Shown: positions 33,044 to 45,700 of the stretch, piece by piece
Position numbering within the stretch: the first letter of the stretch is position 1
How the letters are laid out: each line of letters starts with the position of its first letter
Assembly: GCF_002154725.1 (NCBI RefSeq)
Contig: NZ_MTAW01000184.1
Location: 1 to 64,000 of the forward strand
Source: Nostoc sp. 106C
GTDB lineage: Bacteria; Cyanobacteriota; Cyanobacteriia; Cyanobacteriales; Nostocaceae
Length of the DNA: 64,000 nucleotides
Reading direction: 5' to 3'
Program-made: the position numbers and the translations under genes
Notes under the pieces: model-generated
What the model saw: the letters and a program-made list of their open reading frames with translations, nothing else
The model's database searches: none
What the model was told of the DNA's origin: nothing

Positions 33044-33843
33044 AGTTTCTCAGTAACTGTGTCTGGGTATGTAAAAAAAATAAAACCTTAGGAGGACAAG
33101 AATATGCTAAAATTATTTCCTCCAAAACATTTTGCTTGCGCCATAATGATAAAGGAAGGAAATTAAAACTCCTGAGCTTAATTTTGGGCTGTTACCAACT
33201 TGATCATTCCAATTCTGAAAGAACTCACCCTCTGGGTGTCTACGCTCCTTCTCCGCAGGGGTTGACCATCCTCCTCTCTCTACAAGCGGATGTTATTAGA
33301 CGATCTCAAAGCCTGATAATCTGGTGTTGATCTACAATCTTTCAGAAGTTTCCCTTTTCCGTATTTACCCTATAGAAAACTGTTAAACGTAATTGCCTTG
33401 TGAGTATAACCCAGCAAGATAAACCCATACTAAATCAGAGTCGGTTACAAGCCGATCGGTTCCTTAGTCTTAGGATATCATCGTGAATTTAAATATAGAG
33501 GGGTAGTGACGACACAACAGTATAAAGCTGCGGAGGCTAATTAACGCGGTTTTGGGAGGGGAAGTGACGAAAGCAAATTTAATTTCAGACTATCTCAGCC
33601 ATCTGCTATTGAGAAATCAATCTAGTAGCTGGTTATTAGTTATAATTGTCACTCCATGAAGGGTGTTTTCCCCCTTGTCAAGATAGCACTTTCCCGCTTT
33701 AATTTCTGCGTTTGCCCACACCTGTAAATCTCAGGTGGTCGTAAGGAGAAGTTCCCAAACAGCTACGGACACTGGCTAGCGGTGGGAAACGTCAAAAAGC
33801 AGTGTCCAATGGTAAGTTTAACCAGGTTGACAAAGGTAGAGGC
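33044..33843 (+). promoter_or_regulatory. 800-bp region upstream of rpoB
   Basis: Apart from the short frame at 33104 no gene is seen. Just before rpoB, CACCTG-TAAATCT-CAGGTG forms a hairpin (33719-33737). A longer inverted repeat, GGACACTG (33767-33774) with CAGTGTCC (33800-33807), precedes the start by 36 bp and encloses a GTG at 33802. These are candidate leader structures for control of the rpoB operon. Confidence 0.5.
33104..33166 (+). CDS. Possible 20-codon ORF in the rpoB leader region
   Basis: A very short frame (MLKLFPPKHFACAIMIKEGN) with a consensus AGGAGG eight bases upstream. The AGGAGG (33090-33095) can pair with CCTCC (33119-33123) inside the frame. It may be a leader peptide or nothing; the strong ribosome site is the only evidence. 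Confidence 0.3.
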   Translation: MLKLFPPKHFACAIMIKEGN

Positions 33844-36800
33844 ATGACGAACGAAACATATATGGAACCCGCCTTTCTGTTGCCCGACTTGATTGAAATC
33901 CAGCGTTCAAGCTTCCGTTGGTTTTTAGAAGAAGGGCTAATAGAAGAACTTAACTCCTTTAGTCCGATCACAGACTACACTGGCAAACTAGAGCTGCACT
34001 TTTTAGGTCAAAACTACAAACTCAAAGAACCGAAGTACAGTGTCGAAGAAGCCAAACGGCGGGATAGTACCTATGCCGTACAAATGTATGTCCCCACACG
34101 GCTACTCAACAAAGAAACTGGGGATATCAAAGAACAAGAAGTCTTTATTGGCGATCTGCCTTTGATGACTGATCGTGGCACCTTTATTATTAATGGAGCC
34201 GAACGGGTAATCGTCAACCAAATTGTGCGATCGCCTGGAGTTTATTACAAATCGGAAATTGATAAAAACGGACGACGCACCTATTCAGCTAGCTTAATTC
34301 CTAACCGAGGGGCATGGCTGAAATTTGAAACAGACCGTAACGATTTGGTGTGGGTACGGATTGATAAAACCCGTAAACTATCAGCCCAAGTACTATTAAA
34401 AGCTCTGGGTTTATCAGATAACGAAATTTTTGACGCTTTACGTCACCCTGAATATTTTCAAAAAACCATCGAAAAAGAAGGGCAATTTTCCGAAGAAGAA
34501 GCCCTGATGGAGTTGTATCGCAAATTGCGTCCTGGTGAACCACCTACAGTATTGGGTGGACAACAACTGTTAGACTCCCGATTCTTCGATCCCAAACGTT
34601 ACGATTTGGGTCGTGTGGGGCGGTACAAGCTCAACAAAAAATTACGGCTATCTGTCCCCGACACCATGCGCGTCTTGACTCCAGGGGATATCCTGGCAGC
34701 AGTAGACTACCTAATTAACCTAGAATATGATATTGGTAATATTGATGACATTGATCACTTAGGTAATCGCCGTGTGCGAAGTGTCGGTGAACTACTGCAA
34801 AACCAAGTGCGGGTAGGCTTAAACCGCTTAGAGAGAATCATTAGAGAACGGATGACTGTATCCGATGCGGAAGTCCTTACCCCAGCGTCCCTAGTCAATC
34901 CCAAACCTCTGGTAGCCGCAATTAAAGAGTTCTTTGGCTCCAGCCAATTAAGTCAGTTCATGGATCAAACCAATCCTCTAGCAGAACTGACCCACAAACG
35001 CCGTCTCTCTGCTCTTGGCCCTGGTGGTTTAACTAGAGAACGGGCTGGGTTTGCTGTCCGGGATATTCACCCCAGTCACTACGGGCGGATTTGCCCAATT
35101 GAAACACCAGAAGGACCCAATGCGGGTTTAATTGGCTCCTTAGCAACTCATGCGCGGGTAAACCAATACGGCTTTTTGGAAACCCCCTTTAGACCTGTAG
35201 AAAATGCCCGGGTGAGGTTTGACCTGCCGCCAGTTTACATGACCGCCGATGAAGAAGACGACCTGCGAGTCGCTCCAGGGGATATACCGGTTGATGAAAA
35301 TGGCCTGATCATTGGTCCTCAAGTACCAGTGCGCTATCGCCAAGAATTCTCCACCACCACCCCAGAGCAAGTGGACTATGTAGCTGTATCTCCGGTACAG
35401 ATTGTATCTGTAGCTACAAGTATGATCCCATTCTTGGAGCATGACGACGCTAACCGCGCGCTCATGGGTTCCAACATGCAACGGCAAGCAGTACCCCTGC
35501 TCAAACCAGAGCGTCCGTTAGTAGGCACTGGCTTAGAAGCCCAAGGTGCAAGGGACTCCGGGATGGTAATTGTATCCCGCACCGATGGCGATGTGGTTTA
35601 TGTTGATGCCACAGAAATACGTGTACGAGTTAAAAACTCAACTTCTGAAATTAAGTACACTCTTTCTAAGTATCAGCGCTCCAACCAAGACACCTGCCTC
35701 AACCAAAAACCCCTTGTGCGTACAGGTGAGCGAGTTGTTGCTGGTCAGGTATTAGCTGATGGCTCTTCCACAGAAGGTGGAGAATTAGCCTTAGGGCAAA
35801 ATATCGTCGTCGCGTATATGCCTTGGGAAGGCTACAACTACGAAGACGCAATTTTGATTTCCGAAAGATTAGTTCAGGACGATGTCTACACCTCAATTCA
35901 CATTGAAAAATATGAAATTGAGGCACGCCAGACGAAGCTGGGTCCTGAAGAAATTACACGAGAAATTCCCAATGTTGGGGAAGATGCTCTACGTCAACTA
36001 GACGAACAGGGAATCATTCGTATTGGCGCTTGGGTAGAAGCCGGAGATATCTTAGTTGGAAAAGTCACACCTAAAGGTGAATCTGACCAACCCCCAGAAG
36101 AAAAACTGCTGCGGGCGATTTTCGGTGAAAAAGCACGAGATGTGCGGGATAACTCCCTGCGAGTTCCTAACGGCGAAAAAGGGCGCGTTGTTGACGTACG
36201 TCTGTTTACCCGTGAGCAAGGGGATGAACTGCCACCAGGAGCCAACATGGTAGTTCGGGTGTATGTAGCCCAGAAGCGGAAAATCCAAGTCGGCGACAAA
36301 ATGGCAGGACGGCACGGTAACAAGGGAATTATTTCCCGCATCTTGCCCTTGGAAGATATGCCTTACTTGCCCGATGGTTCCCCAGTGGATATCGTTCTCA
36401 ACCCCTTGGGTGTACCCAGTCGGATGAATGTCGGACAGGTATTTGAGTGTCTGTTGGGATGGGCAGGTCAGAACTTGGGCGTGCGGTTTAAGATTACTCC
36501 CTTTGATGAAATGTATGGGGAAGAGTCATCCCGCCGGATTGTACATGGCAAATTGCAAGAAGCACGAGATGAAACTGGCAGAAATTGGGTATACAACCCC
36601 GATGATCCTGGCAAAATCATGGTGTTTGATGGTCGTACAGGCGAACCCTTTGACCGTCCTATAACCGTGGGCGTAGCTTATATGTTGAAGCTAGTGCATT
36701 TGGTTGATGACAAAATTCACGCCCGGTCTACAGGACCCTACTCCCTGGTTACCCAACAACCCTTGGGTGGGAAAGCGCAACAAGGTGGTCAGCGTTTCGG

Positions 36801-37143
36801 AGAAATGGAAGTGTGGGCATTGGAAGCCTTTGGTGCAGCTTACACCTTGCAGGAATTGTTGACAGTTAAATCTGACGATATGCAAGGACGGAATGAAGCC
36901 CTCAACGCCATTGTTAAAGGTAAGGCAATCCCCAGACCCGGAACACCAGAGTCCTTTAAAGTGTTGATGCGAGAACTGCAATCCTTAGGGTTAGATATTG
37001 CCGTCCACAAAGTAGAAACCCAAGCAGATGGCAGTTCTTTAGATGTGGAAGTCGATTTGATGGCAGACCAATCAGCCCGTCGCACACCGCCTCGACCCAC
37101 CTATGAATCTCTTTCCCGTGAATCACTGGAAGATGACGAGTAA
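33844..37143 (+). CDS. rpoB: RNA polymerase beta subunit
   Basis: Full-length beta subunit, 1099 residues from the ATG at 33844 ([16 protein letters not shown]). This start has AGGTAGAGG just upstream; a GTG at 33802 would add 14 residues but lies inside a hairpin. Beta-subunit landmarks are all present: [18 protein letters not shown], the rifampicin-region stretch [33 protein letters not shown], the DRTG-like lobe segment, GRHGNKG (here [12 protein letters not shown]), and the C-terminal [22 protein letters not shown]. The acidic tail ends in SLEDDE. Confidence 0.99.
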   Translation: MTNETYMEPAFLLPDLIEIQRSSFRWFLEEGLIEELNSFSPITDYTGKLELHFLGQNYKLKEPKYSVEEAKRRDSTYAVQMYVPTRLLNKETGDIKEQEVFIGDLPLMTDRGTFIINGAERVIVNQIVRSPGVYYKSEIDKNGRRTYSASLIPNRGAWLKFETDRNDLVWVRIDKTRKLSAQVLLKALGLSDNEIFDALRHPEYFQKTIEKEGQFSEEEALMELYRKLRPGEPPTVLGGQQLLDSRFFDPKRYDLGRVGRYKLNKKLRLSVPDTMRVLTPGDILAAVDYLINLEYDIGNIDDIDHLGNRRVRSVGELLQNQVRVGLNRLERIIRERMTVSDAEVLTPASLVNPKPLVAAIKEFFGSSQLSQFMDQTNPLAELTHKRRLSALGPGGLTRERAGFAVRDIHPSHYGRICPIETPEGPNAGLIGSLATHARVNQYGFLETPFRPVENARVRFDLPPVYMTADEEDDLRVAPGDIPVDENGLIIGPQVPVRYRQEFSTTTPEQVDYVAVSPVQIVSVATSMIPFLEHDDANRALMGSNMQRQAVPLLKPERPLVGTGLEAQGARDSGMVIVSRTDGDVVYVDATEIRVRVKNSTSEIKYTLSKYQRSNQDTCLNQKPLVRTGERVVAGQVLADGSSTEGGELALGQNIVVAYMPWEGYNYEDAILISERLVQDDVYTSIHIEKYEIEARQTKLGPEEITREIPNVGEDALRQLDEQGIIRIGAWVEAGDILVGKVTPKGESDQPPEEKLLRAIFGEKARDVRDNSLRVPNGEKGRVVDVRLFTREQGDELPPGANMVVRVYVAQKRKIQVGDKMAGRHGNKGIISRILPLEDMPYLPDGSPVDIVLNPLGVPSRMNVGQVFECLLGWAGQNLGVRFKITPFDEMYGEESSRRIVHGKLQEARDETGRNWVYNPDDPGKIMVFDGRTGEPFDRPITVGVAYMLKLVHLVDDKIHARSTGPYSLVTQQPLGGKAQQGGQRFGEMEVWALEAFGAAYTLQELLTVKSDDMQGRNEALNAIVKGKAIPRPGTPESFKVLMRELQSLGLDIAVHKVETQADGSSLDVEVDLMADQSARRTPPRPTYESLSRESLEDDE

Positions 37144-37203
37144 ACATTAGGTAATAGGGTATGGGTGATAGGGAAACGGCATAAATATTAATGCCTAATG
37201 CCC

Positions 37204-37310
37204 GATGCCCAATGACGCCAGTTCGACGCCACTTGCTTCAACGGGGGGAACCCTTGCAACGCAGTGGCTCCTCAAGTCGGGAAACCCGCCCACGCGACTG
37301 GCTCCCCAAT
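37204..37310. repeat. Dispersed palindromic repeat between rpoB and rpoC1
   Basis: A GC-rich inverted-repeat block (AGTCGGGAAACCCGCCCACG at its core). The 25 bp at 37271-37295 are repeated exactly, in inverted orientation, at 58663-58687. It lies within the polymerase operon. Confidence 0.7.
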
Positions 37311-37367
37311 GCCAAATTTCAACCTAAAAACTAAATATACTCATAACTCAGAACTCAGTACTTAAGT

Positions 37368-39245
37368 ATGAGAAACGCCCAAACTAATCAGTTTGACTAC
37401 GTTAAAATCGGCTTGGCATCGCCAGAACGCATTCGGCAATGGGGCGAACGCACTTTGCCTAACGGTCAGGTTGTCGGTGAAGTTACCAAGCCAGAGACAA
37501 TTAATTACCGTACTCTCAAGCCGGAGATGGACGGCTTATTCTGCGAACGCATCTTTGGTCCAGCAAAAGATTGGGAATGTCATTGCGGTAAATATAAAAG
37601 AGTGCGTCACAGAGGTATAGTCTGCGAACGCTGTGGTGTTGAAGTTACCGAGTCACGGGTGCGCCGACACCGCATGGGATATATTAAACTCGCTGCCCCA
37701 GTGGCACACGTTTGGTATCTCAAAGGTATTCCTAGCTATATTTCCATTCTGCTAGATATGCCCCTGCGGGATGTAGAGCAAATTGTCTATTTCAACTCTT
37801 ATGTTGTTCTTAGCCCAGGTAACGCCGAAACTTTAACCTACAAACAGCTTCTTAGTGAAGACCAGTGGCTGGAAATTGAAGACCAAATTTATAGTGAAGA
37901 TTCCCAGCTACAAGGTGTAGAGGTAGGTATTGGTGCTGAGGCTCTGTTGCACTTGCTCGCCGATATTAATTTAGAACAAGAAGCCGAAAGCCTGCGCGAA
38001 GAAATTGGTAATGCTAAAGGGCAAAAGCGGGCAAAGTTAATTAAACGATTGCGGGTAATTGACAACTTCATCGCCACAGGTTCTAAACCAGAGTGGATGG
38101 TGATGGCAGTGATTCCTGTAATTCCCCCTGACTTACGTCCAATGGTGCAATTAGATGGTGGTCGGTTTGCTACCAGCGATTTGAATGATTTGTATCGACG
38201 CGTAATTAATCGAAATAATCGTCTGGCACGCCTACAAGAAATTTTGGCACCAGAAATTATTGTGCGGAACGAAAAGCGGATGTTGCAAGAGGCAGTAGAC
38301 GCTTTAATTGATAACGGTCGTCGGGGACGCACTGTTGTAGGAGCAAATAACCGTCCTTTAAAATCTTTGTCCGACATTATTGAGGGTAAGCAAGGACGCT
38401 TCCGGCAAAACTTGTTGGGTAAACGGGTTGACTACTCTGGTCGTTCCGTAATTGTAGTCGGGCCAAAACTCAATATCCATCAGTGCGGTTTACCTAGGGA
38501 AATGGCAATTGAGCTATTTCAACCTTTTGTGATCAATCGCTTGATTCGCAGCGGCATGGTCAACAACATCAAAGCCGCCAAAAAGCTCATATCTCGCAAC
38601 GATCCTAGTGTTTGGGATGTTCTAGAAGAAGTGATTGAAGGGCACCCAGTACTGCTTAACCGGGCACCAACACTGCACCGTTTGGGGATTCAGGCATTTG
38701 AACCAATTTTAGTGGAGGGTAGAGCAATTCAACTCCATCCATTAGTCTGTCCGGCATTTAACGCTGACTTTGACGGCGACCAAATGGCGGTACATGTCCC
38801 CCTGTCTTTAGAAAGTCAGGCAGAAGCGCGGTTGTTGATGCTGGCTTCTAACAATATATTGTCGCCAGCTACCGGAAAACCAATTATCACACCCAGCCAA
38901 GACATGGTCTTGGGGGCATATTACTTAACCGCAGAAAATCCCGATGCTACCAAAGGGGCGGGACGGTATTTTGCTTCTCTCGACGATGTAATTATGGCTT
39001 TCCAGCAAGAGCAAATTGACTTGCACGCTTATATCTATGTGCGGTTTGACGGAGAAGTAGAATCAGACGGGCCAGATACAGAACCGCTAGAAGTCACTGA
39101 AAACAGCGATGGCAGCCGGACTTTACTCTATAAATTCCGCCGAGTCAGAGAAGACGCTAAGGGGAATTTGCTGTCTCAGTATGTCCGCACCACACCAGGT
39201 CGCGTTATTTACAACAAGGCAATTCAGGAAGCACTGGCAAGCTAA
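37368..39245 (+). CDS. rpoC1: RNA polymerase gamma subunit (beta-prime N-terminal part)
   Basis: The cyanobacterial gamma subunit, 625 residues, equivalent to the N-terminal half of bacterial beta-prime. It carries the zinc-finger [23 protein letters not shown] (residues about 65-87) and the catalytic [12 protein letters not shown] motif with the three magnesium-binding aspartates. It ends after the [16 protein letters not shown] segment where the split occurs. It lies 224 bp after rpoB, across a dispersed repeat, and 18 bp before rpoC2. Confidence 0.99.
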   Translation: MRNAQTNQFDYVKIGLASPERIRQWGERTLPNGQVVGEVTKPETINYRTLKPEMDGLFCERIFGPAKDWECHCGKYKRVRHRGIVCERCGVEVTESRVRRHRMGYIKLAAPVAHVWYLKGIPSYISILLDMPLRDVEQIVYFNSYVVLSPGNAETLTYKQLLSEDQWLEIEDQIYSEDSQLQGVEVGIGAEALLHLLADINLEQEAESLREEIGNAKGQKRAKLIKRLRVIDNFIATGSKPEWMVMAVIPVIPPDLRPMVQLDGGRFATSDLNDLYRRVINRNNRLARLQEILAPEIIVRNEKRMLQEAVDALIDNGRRGRTVVGANNRPLKSLSDIIEGKQGRFRQNLLGKRVDYSGRSVIVVGPKLNIHQCGLPREMAIELFQPFVINRLIRSGMVNNIKAAKKLISRNDPSVWDVLEEVIEGHPVLLNRAPTLHRLGIQAFEPILVEGRAIQLHPLVCPAFNADFDGDQMAVHVPLSLESQAEARLLMLASNNILSPATGKPIITPSQDMVLGAYYLTAENPDATKGAGRYFASLDDVIMAFQQEQIDLHAYIYVRFDGEVESDGPDTEPLEVTENSDGSRTLLYKFRRVREDAKGNLLSQYVRTTPGRVIYNKAIQEALAS

Positions 39246-39263
39246 CTTGGGGATGAATCACTA

Positions 39264-42200
39264 ATGACTAATGAAAACACGATTTTTCGCAATCGCGTAG
39301 TTGATAAAGGCCAATTGAGAAATCTGATTTCTTGGGCTTTTGTAAATTACGGTACAGCACGTACCGCAGTCATGGCGGACAAGTTGAAAGACTTGGGATT
39401 TCGCTACGCCACTAAAGCTGGGGTTTCCATCAGTGTAGATGATTTGATGGTGCCACCTTCTAAGCGATCGCTGCTAGAAGCAGCAGAAGAAGAAATTCGC
39501 GCTACCGAAGCCCGTTATCAACGCGGAGAAATCACAGAAGTCGAACGCTTCCAAAAAGTAATTGATACGTGGAACGGTACCAGTGAAGCTCTCAAAGACG
39601 AAGTAGTCGTTCACTTTAAAAAAACCAATCCCCTCAACTCCGTATACATGATGGCATTCTCCGGTGCACGGGGTAACATCTCCCAAGTCCGGCAGTTGGT
39701 GGGAATGCGGGGATTGATGGCAGACCCCCAAGGGGAAATTATTGATCTACCGATTAAAACCAACTTCCGCGAAGGACTCACCGTCACGGAATACATTATT
39801 TCGTCTTACGGTGCGCGAAAAGGTTTGGTAGATACCGCCTTGCGGACGGCTGACTCTGGTTATCTTACTCGTCGTCTGGTGGACGTATCCCAGGATGTGA
39901 TTATCCGGGAATTTGATTGCGGTACTACTAGAGGTATTCCCATACGGGCAATGGTAGAAGGTGGAAAAACTAAAATTCCTCTAGCTACACGTTTACATGG
40001 AAGGGTAATAGCTGAAGATGTAGTGCACCCCACTACAAAAGAAGTGATAGCCCCACGCAATACCCCAGTTTCAGATGAATTGTCCGCAAAAATTCAAAAA
40101 TCTGGCGTAACCGAAGTCTTTGCGCGATCGCCCTTGACTTGTGAAGCGGCACGTTCGGTTTGCCAACACTGTTACGGCTGGAGTTTAGCCCATGCCAAAA
40201 TGGTAGACTTAGGCGAAGCCGTCGGGATTATTGCCGCCCAAAGTATCGGGGAACCTGGAACGCAGCTAACCATGCGGACATTCCACACTGGTGGTGTGTT
40301 TACTGGGGAAGTAGCACAGCAAGTACGCTCAAAAATTGATGGTACTGTCAAGATTCCTCGGAAACTGAAAGTCAGACCATATCGCACTCGCCACGGTGAA
40401 GAGGCCCTATATGTTGAAGCTAACGGTATCCTGCATCTGGAACCAAAAAAAGAAGGAACCGATACCCCACCTCACCAAGAGGTACATCTAACACAAGGTT
40501 CGACACTTTATGTCTTCGACGGACACCAAGTAAAACAGGGTCAGTTGCTGGCAGAAGTTGCCCTCGGTGGACGGACAACTCGTGCTAATACCGAAAAAGC
40601 GGTGAAAGATGTAGCCACAGACTTGGCTGGAGAAGTACAGTTTGCCGAAGTTGTTCCCGAACAAAAAACGGACCGCCAAGGCAATACCACCACCACAGCC
40701 GCCAGGGGTGGTTTGATTTGGATTTTGTCTGGAGAAGTATACAACTTACCTCCGGGTGCAGAATTAGTTGTTAAAAATGGAGATGCGATCGCCTCAAATG
40801 GTGTATTGGCAGAAACCAAATTAACTACTTTACATGGTGGTGCAGTCCGTTTGCCAGAAGCTACTCCCGGCAAGAGTACCAGAGAAATTGAGATTATCAC
40901 TGCTTCTGTAGTCCTAGACCAAGCCACAGTCACCGTTCAAAGCTCTCAAGGTCGCAACAACTACCTAGTCTCCACTGGTAATAACCAAGTATTTAACCTC
41001 AGAGCCACTCCAGGCACAAAAGTGCAAAATGGTCAAGTCGTAGCCGAATTAATTGATGACCGCTATCGCACCACCACTGGGGGCTTTCTGAAGTTCGCTG
41101 GCGTAGAAGTCCAGAAAAAAGGTAAAGCCAAGCTAGGTTATGAAGTGGTACAGGGAGGCACCTTGCTATGGATTCCCGAAGAAAGCCACGAAGTCAATAA
41201 AGACATCTCCTTGCTGTTGGTGGAAGACGGACAGTTTGTCGAAGCTGGTACCGAAGTAGTTAAGGATATCTTTTGCCAAAATAGCGGTGTGGTGGAAGTC
41301 ACCCAGAAAAACGACATCTTACGGGAAGTCGTAATTAAGCCAGGTGAACTGCTGATGGTAGACGATCCCGAAGCAGTCATTGGGCGAGACAACACTTTCA
41401 TTCAGCCAGGTGAAGAATTCCAAGGTACAGTCGCCACCGAATTGCGCTACATCCAGTATGTGGAGTCACCAGAAGGTCCAGCGCTCTTGAGCCGTCCAGT
41501 AGTAGAGTTTGCCGTTCCTAGCAATCCAGATGTGCCTTCTACTACATCTGTAAGCCAACAAACTGGGCGTTCAATTCAATTACGGGCAGTACAAAGACTA
41601 CCTTACAAAGATTCCGAACGTGTCAAGTCTGTGGAAGGTGTAGAGCTGCTACGTACCCAACTAGTCTTGGAAATCGAGCAGGAAGGCGAACATGACCATA
41701 ATGCTTCTCCCCTAGCTGCTGATATTGAATTAGTAGCCGATACCGAAGACCCAGATGTTCAACGCTTGCAGTTGGTGATTTTGGAATCCTTAGTAATTCG
41801 TCGGGATATCGCGGCCGATGCTACTCAAGGTAGTACCCAAACCTCACTGGAAGTACAGGATGGGCAAAGCATCGCCCCTGGTGCAGTAGTCGCCCGTACC
41901 CAAATCTTGTGTAAAGAAGGGGGTACAGTACGGGGTGTACAAAAAGGCTCAGAAAATGTCCGCCGCTGTTTGGTATTACGTGATAGTGTTGACAAAATTA
42001 CAATCAATACTAACGTCCAACCCACTGTGAAAGCAGGAGATTTGCTAGTTGAAGGTGCAGAAATTGCCCCTGGAGTCTTTGCTCCCGAATCTGGGCAAGT
42101 CATAAATGTCAAAAATACTGCGGCTGCGGCTGTGACTGGTGAATCGGCTCTCAGTACTCAAAAATACTCGGTTTCTCTCCGCGTTGGTCGTCCCTATCGA

Positions 42201-43319
42201 GTCAGCCCTGGTGCTGTCTTGCAGATAGAAGATGGTGATTTGGTACAGCGTGGTGATAATTTGGTGTTGCTAGTATTTGAACGTGCTAAAACTGGGGACA
42301 TTATTCAAGGTTTGCCCCGGATTGAGGAACTCCTAGAAGCCCGCAAACCCAAAGAAGCTTGTATCTTATGTCGTCGTGCTGGCGAAGTGAAGGTAGTTTA
42401 CGGCGATGGCGATGAAGCGATCGCAATTAAGGTAGTAGAACCCAATGGAGTAGTCACAGATTATCCCCTCGGACCTGGACAGAATTTAGTGGTGACAGAT
42501 GGCTCTCATGTAGTAGCGGGACAACCCCTGACTGATGGTCCTTCCAACCCCCACGAAATTTTGGAAATCTTCTTTAGCCTGGGTTCTGAAGATGGAGTCT
42601 ATGCTTGTGCTAGCCATGCTTTACAGAAAGTGCAAACATTTCTCGTGAACGAAGTGCAGTTAGTATATCAGTCCCAAGGTATTGATATTGCTGACAAACA
42701 CATAGAAGTGATTGTTCGCCAGATGACTAATAAAGTCCGGATTGATGATGGTGGAGACACCACCATGCTTCCTGGCGAATTGGTCGAATTGCGCCAAGTT
42801 GAGCAGGTAAATGAAGCAATGGCAATTACTGGCGGTGCGCGGGCACAGTATACTCCCGTATTGTTAGGGATAACTAAAGCATCTTTAAACACCGATAGCT
42901 TTATTTCCGCTGCTTCCTTCCAAGAAACCACCAGGGTATTAACTGAAGCCGCCATTGAAGGCAAATCTGACTGGCTGCGGGGATTAAAAGAAAACGTGAT
43001 TATCGGACGATTGATTCCTGCTGGGACTGGGTATAACGCCTACGAAGAAACAGGAGCAATTGATGACTACGCTGCACTGGAAAGTACCAGTGTCTTAGAT
43101 GAAGTTGATGATCCGTTAGATATGGTGCTAGATGACCGGACAGCTCGCACCTATAATTTAGATTCTCCTTCTCTTGTCGAACCTACATTTGGCAGTAGAC
43201 GTGCAGAACGGTCTATTTTGGATGATGATGACTTGATTGCTGATGAGGTCACTGATCTTGTAGAAGAAGACGATGAGGATGACTACGAGGAAGACGACGA
43301 AGACGATTACGAAGAATAA
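39264..43319 (+). CDS. rpoC2: RNA polymerase beta-prime subunit (C-terminal part)
   Basis: The cyanobacterial beta-prime subunit, 1351 residues. Trigger-loop and bridge-helix region: [23 protein letters not shown], then the zinc site CGTTRGI to CQHCYGWS, then [16 protein letters not shown]. The long insertion of about 600 residues (roughly 370-980), made of sandwich-barrel hybrid motifs, is typical of cyanobacteria. It ends in a strongly acidic tail (runs of Glu/Asp separated by Tyr). Confidence 0.99.
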   Translation: MTNENTIFRNRVVDKGQLRNLISWAFVNYGTARTAVMADKLKDLGFRYATKAGVSISVDDLMVPPSKRSLLEAAEEEIRATEARYQRGEITEVERFQKVIDTWNGTSEALKDEVVVHFKKTNPLNSVYMMAFSGARGNISQVRQLVGMRGLMADPQGEIIDLPIKTNFREGLTVTEYIISSYGARKGLVDTALRTADSGYLTRRLVDVSQDVIIREFDCGTTRGIPIRAMVEGGKTKIPLATRLHGRVIAEDVVHPTTKEVIAPRNTPVSDELSAKIQKSGVTEVFARSPLTCEAARSVCQHCYGWSLAHAKMVDLGEAVGIIAAQSIGEPGTQLTMRTFHTGGVFTGEVAQQVRSKIDGTVKIPRKLKVRPYRTRHGEEALYVEANGILHLEPKKEGTDTPPHQEVHLTQGSTLYVFDGHQVKQGQLLAEVALGGRTTRANTEKAVKDVATDLAGEVQFAEVVPEQKTDRQGNTTTTAARGGLIWILSGEVYNLPPGAELVVKNGDAIASNGVLAETKLTTLHGGAVRLPEATPGKSTREIEIITASVVLDQATVTVQSSQGRNNYLVSTGNNQVFNLRATPGTKVQNGQVVAELIDDRYRTTTGGFLKFAGVEVQKKGKAKLGYEVVQGGTLLWIPEESHEVNKDISLLLVEDGQFVEAGTEVVKDIFCQNSGVVEVTQKNDILREVVIKPGELLMVDDPEAVIGRDNTFIQPGEEFQGTVATELRYIQYVESPEGPALLSRPVVEFAVPSNPDVPSTTSVSQQTGRSIQLRAVQRLPYKDSERVKSVEGVELLRTQLVLEIEQEGEHDHNASPLAADIELVADTEDPDVQRLQLVILESLVIRRDIAADATQGSTQTSLEVQDGQSIAPGAVVARTQILCKEGGTVRGVQKGSENVRRCLVLRDSVDKITINTNVQPTVKAGDLLVEGAEIAPGVFAPESGQVINVKNTAAAAVTGESALSTQKYSVSLRVGRPYRVSPGAVLQIEDGDLVQRGDNLVLLVFERAKTGDIIQGLPRIEELLEARKPKEACILCRRAGEVKVVYGDGDEAIAIKVVEPNGVVTDYPLGPGQNLVVTDGSHVVAGQPLTDGPSNPHEILEIFFSLGSEDGVYACASHALQKVQTFLVNEVQLVYQSQGIDIADKHIEVIVRQMTNKVRIDDGGDTTMLPGELVELRQVEQVNEAMAITGGARAQYTPVLLGITKASLNTDSFISAASFQETTRVLTEAAIEGKSDWLRGLKENVIIGRLIPAGTGYNAYEETGAIDDYAALESTSVLDEVDDPLDMVLDDRTARTYNLDSPSLVEPTFGSRRAERSILDDDDLIADEVTDLVEEDDEDDYEEDDEDDYEE

Positions 43320-43491
43320 CCGTAAGCGTTAAGTAGTGCTGCGGAATTGAATCCCAGAACTAAAGTTAAGGGATTGAGTAAGGAAAAAGGTTCTTTCTCT
43401 GCATATCTAAACTCTTGAGACTTTAGATCTATGTACTAAGCTAAAAGCTCTTCCTACTTCCTTGCTAAAAAATGTTTCAGTAAAAGTTATC

Positions 43492-43520
43492 AAGGCAAAA
43501 GAAAATTTCTTTTGCCTTTT
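43492..43520. terminator. Bidirectional terminator after rpoC2
   Basis: AAGGCAAAAGAAA (43492-43504) and TTTCTTTTGCCTT (43506-43518) form a 13-bp stem with a T run on the plus side. It serves rpoC2 and the convergent GH5 gene, whose stop codon directly follows. Confidence 0.85.
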
Positions 43521-45122
43521 TTATTTTTGAATTTTTACTTCTATTTGCCGCACCTGGTAATCTGAACCCAATTTATTAGCGCAAAAACCAATATCCCGCG
43601 ATTGATGTGGCTCAATTACTCTTCCCCAATCCAAAGGAGTCACAAGATATTGTGTTGTTTCTTGCTGTTGAAAATTAGCATTCCAAGAATTGTTGATTCT
43701 AGCTTGATTCAGTTGAAATGTTAGTTGCCAGCTGTTTACCTTAGTATTGCCTGGATTGGTAATTTTCAGGTTGGTACAAACTCCTGTTTCCCAAGTGGCA
43801 TAAATTTCAGTAGTTACTTGCAGTGGGGGTGTAGATAAAGAAGTTACTGGGATGGAGGAACTGGAAGGCAAGGAGATATCTTTTTTACTAGCTTCTATAG
43901 ATGGGAGTAGTTGAGATAATAATTGCTGCTTAAGGAGATCGTAATTTTGCCAGTCATCTAGTAAAATGCCGCCTGTATCCCCACTGTTAGGATTCCAACT
44001 CCAATAGGCGAAGCTTAAGTTATGCTTCTGGATGTATTTCACTAATTCATTTTGCCAAATGCCCTCTGGAGAAATAGTGTCTACTTGTCGTCCACCAAAC
44101 TCTCCAATTAAAATCGGAGCAATATTTTCGCTAGAAATATAGTTAAAGCCTATTTGCCAGCGATCAATTAGATTTTTAGGAAAACTAGGTTCTGAGAAAT
44201 AAGGTTGATTGAACACTCCCGGGCCATACTCATGGGGAGAATAGACTAGCTTATGACGACGAGATAAACGTACTGGGTAGCGTTTGACACCTTCTAGATT
44301 ACCACCTTGCCAATGCTGCTTCAGTTTTTGGCCAGGGACATTCTTTTCTACACCTTCAACAACAATTAGCCAGTTAGGATTGACACTGAGAATAGCATTG
44401 CCTGCACGTTCTGCTGCTAGCCGCCAGTCAGTAGCTAAATCGTTAGTACCCCAACTAGCTTGTCCGTGTGGTTCATTTTTTAAGTCTGCACCAATAACGT
44501 TAGCTTGATTTTTATATCTTTCTGCCAGCATTTTCCAGGTATCGATCCAGTCTACTTCTGTAAAACCGTCACCGTACCAAAGTTCGGGAATCTTTTGATC
44601 ATTCAGGCGGTGACTGTCAAGCAGGATGAATAATCCTTGCTTTTCAGCTTCTTGAATAATTAAATCCATGACTTCCAAAGGTGTTTTGCCTTGGAGTTCT
44701 ATATTGCTACCAATAGTAAAGTTAATACCATTGACATCAGGCGATGCCTGCGGCGGCAAGCTACGCAATCCAGCCACGGAATAAGGTAACCGAATCAGGT
44801 TATACCCAAGCATCCTGATCTGGGCCAACATATCTTTATAATCTCGCTGCCACAGCCCGTGAGGTACGTGTGTCTCTGTTTCCATGCCAAACCAGTTAAC
44901 ACCTCGCAGTAGTACTATGTTGCCTCTAGCATCGACAATTTTTGCGCCCAAGGTGGAAAGCGGTAGCTGTATTGTCATCGCTGCACTGGCCACAGTTAAT
45001 TGGCTATGGGCAGGCAATTGTGTCACATTCCCTAACAGGAAGATCGCTAAAGTTATGCAGAATAGGAGCGAGCGTTTACGCAACCTCAATTTTTTTTGTT
45101 TATTTTTAAAGACTTGTCGCAT
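43521..45122 (-). CDS. Secreted GH5 cellulase with C-terminal CBM2-like domain
   Basis: A 533-residue endoglucanase-type protein. Signal peptide at about residues 17-40 (SLLFCITLAIFLLGN). GH5 domain to about residue 400, with acid/base Glu217 (DLKNEPHG) and nucleophile Glu341 (LIGEFGG); the substrate-cleft Trp residues are present (SWNPNSGD). The last about 100 residues (WETGVCTNLKITNPGNTKVN onward, with SWNANF) look like a CBM2-type cellulose-binding module closed by a Cys pair. A dispersed repeat (44741-44766) is in frame and encodes LRSLPPQASPD. It flanks the cellulose genes, so it may trim the product. Confidence 0.9.
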   Translation of the reverse strand: MRQVFKNKQKKLRLRKRSLLFCITLAIFLLGNVTQLPAHSQLTVASAAMTIQLPLSTLGAKIVDARGNIVLLRGVNWFGMETETHVPHGLWQRDYKDMLAQIRMLGYNLIRLPYSVAGLRSLPPQASPDVNGINFTIGSNIELQGKTPLEVMDLIIQEAEKQGLFILLDSHRLNDQKIPELWYGDGFTEVDWIDTWKMLAERYKNQANVIGADLKNEPHGQASWGTNDLATDWRLAAERAGNAILSVNPNWLIVVEGVEKNVPGQKLKQHWQGGNLEGVKRYPVRLSRRHKLVYSPHEYGPGVFNQPYFSEPSFPKNLIDRWQIGFNYISSENIAPILIGEFGGRQVDTISPEGIWQNELVKYIQKHNLSFAYWSWNPNSGDTGGILLDDWQNYDLLKQQLLSQLLPSIEASKKDISLPSSSSIPVTSLSTPPLQVTTEIYATWETGVCTNLKITNPGNTKVNSWQLTFQLNQARINNSWNANFQQQETTQYLVTPLDWGRVIEPHQSRDIGFCANKLGSDYQVRQIEVKIQK

Positions 45123-45700
45123 ATTTTTAATTACCTTGCATATAAGTCGAGGTTCTAGAGCAATGATTAAAGTTTTGATGCATTATGTTTTATATAAACC
45201 CTGTCGTCTTGAAACCTAATTATTTAAACAAATTTGCCATGGATAACAGTTGATCCCAGAGATGATTACCATAATTCTGCTGATATATAGGTATTATCTA
45301 GATGATTTTGGTTCTAAGATAGCAATTCTTCTAATTAGTCTGCACTAGCTTTTATAGAGTAATATTTATCACTAAAAGTTCCTGGATTTGTGAAAAAATT
45401 AGATTCTAAATGTCCTAAAAATCTATATATAGCAAGCTTTATAGACTTATCTATGTGTACTTAAGCTTATTTTTATACTAGTGAATTAGTAATTAAATTT
45501 ACGAAAAATTTAATTACTTCTCTAAGTTCTTCATGGCTCTCATATTGCACATCAGTCATGAAGAGAATAATTTGGATACTAATGCAGTACAAATATTCAC
45601 TAACCGCTGAAGAGCTATCAAAGCTATATATTGGCAGCGGTAATCAGCCATGCTGCAATCTACCCATTGTTTTATTGAACAAATAACCCTAGTTTTAAAT
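45123..45700. other. AT-rich divergent promoter region
   Basis: No gene or stable hairpin seen in 578 bp between the GH5 gene (minus) and the coiled-coil gene (plus). It must hold their divergent promoters; no clear consensus boxes stand out in the AT-rich sequence. Confidence 0.4.

Noticed and set aside
33136-33330. 64-codon frame upstream of rpoB
   Set aside because: No ribosome site, odd composition and a dispersed-repeat-like stretch (CACCCTCTGGGTGTCTACGC); not a credible gene.
33802-33843. GTG at 33802 as rpoB start
   Set aside because: It lies in the 3' arm of a hairpin and lacks a ribosome site; the ATG at 33844 has AGGTAGAGG upstream and matches the usual start of the protein.
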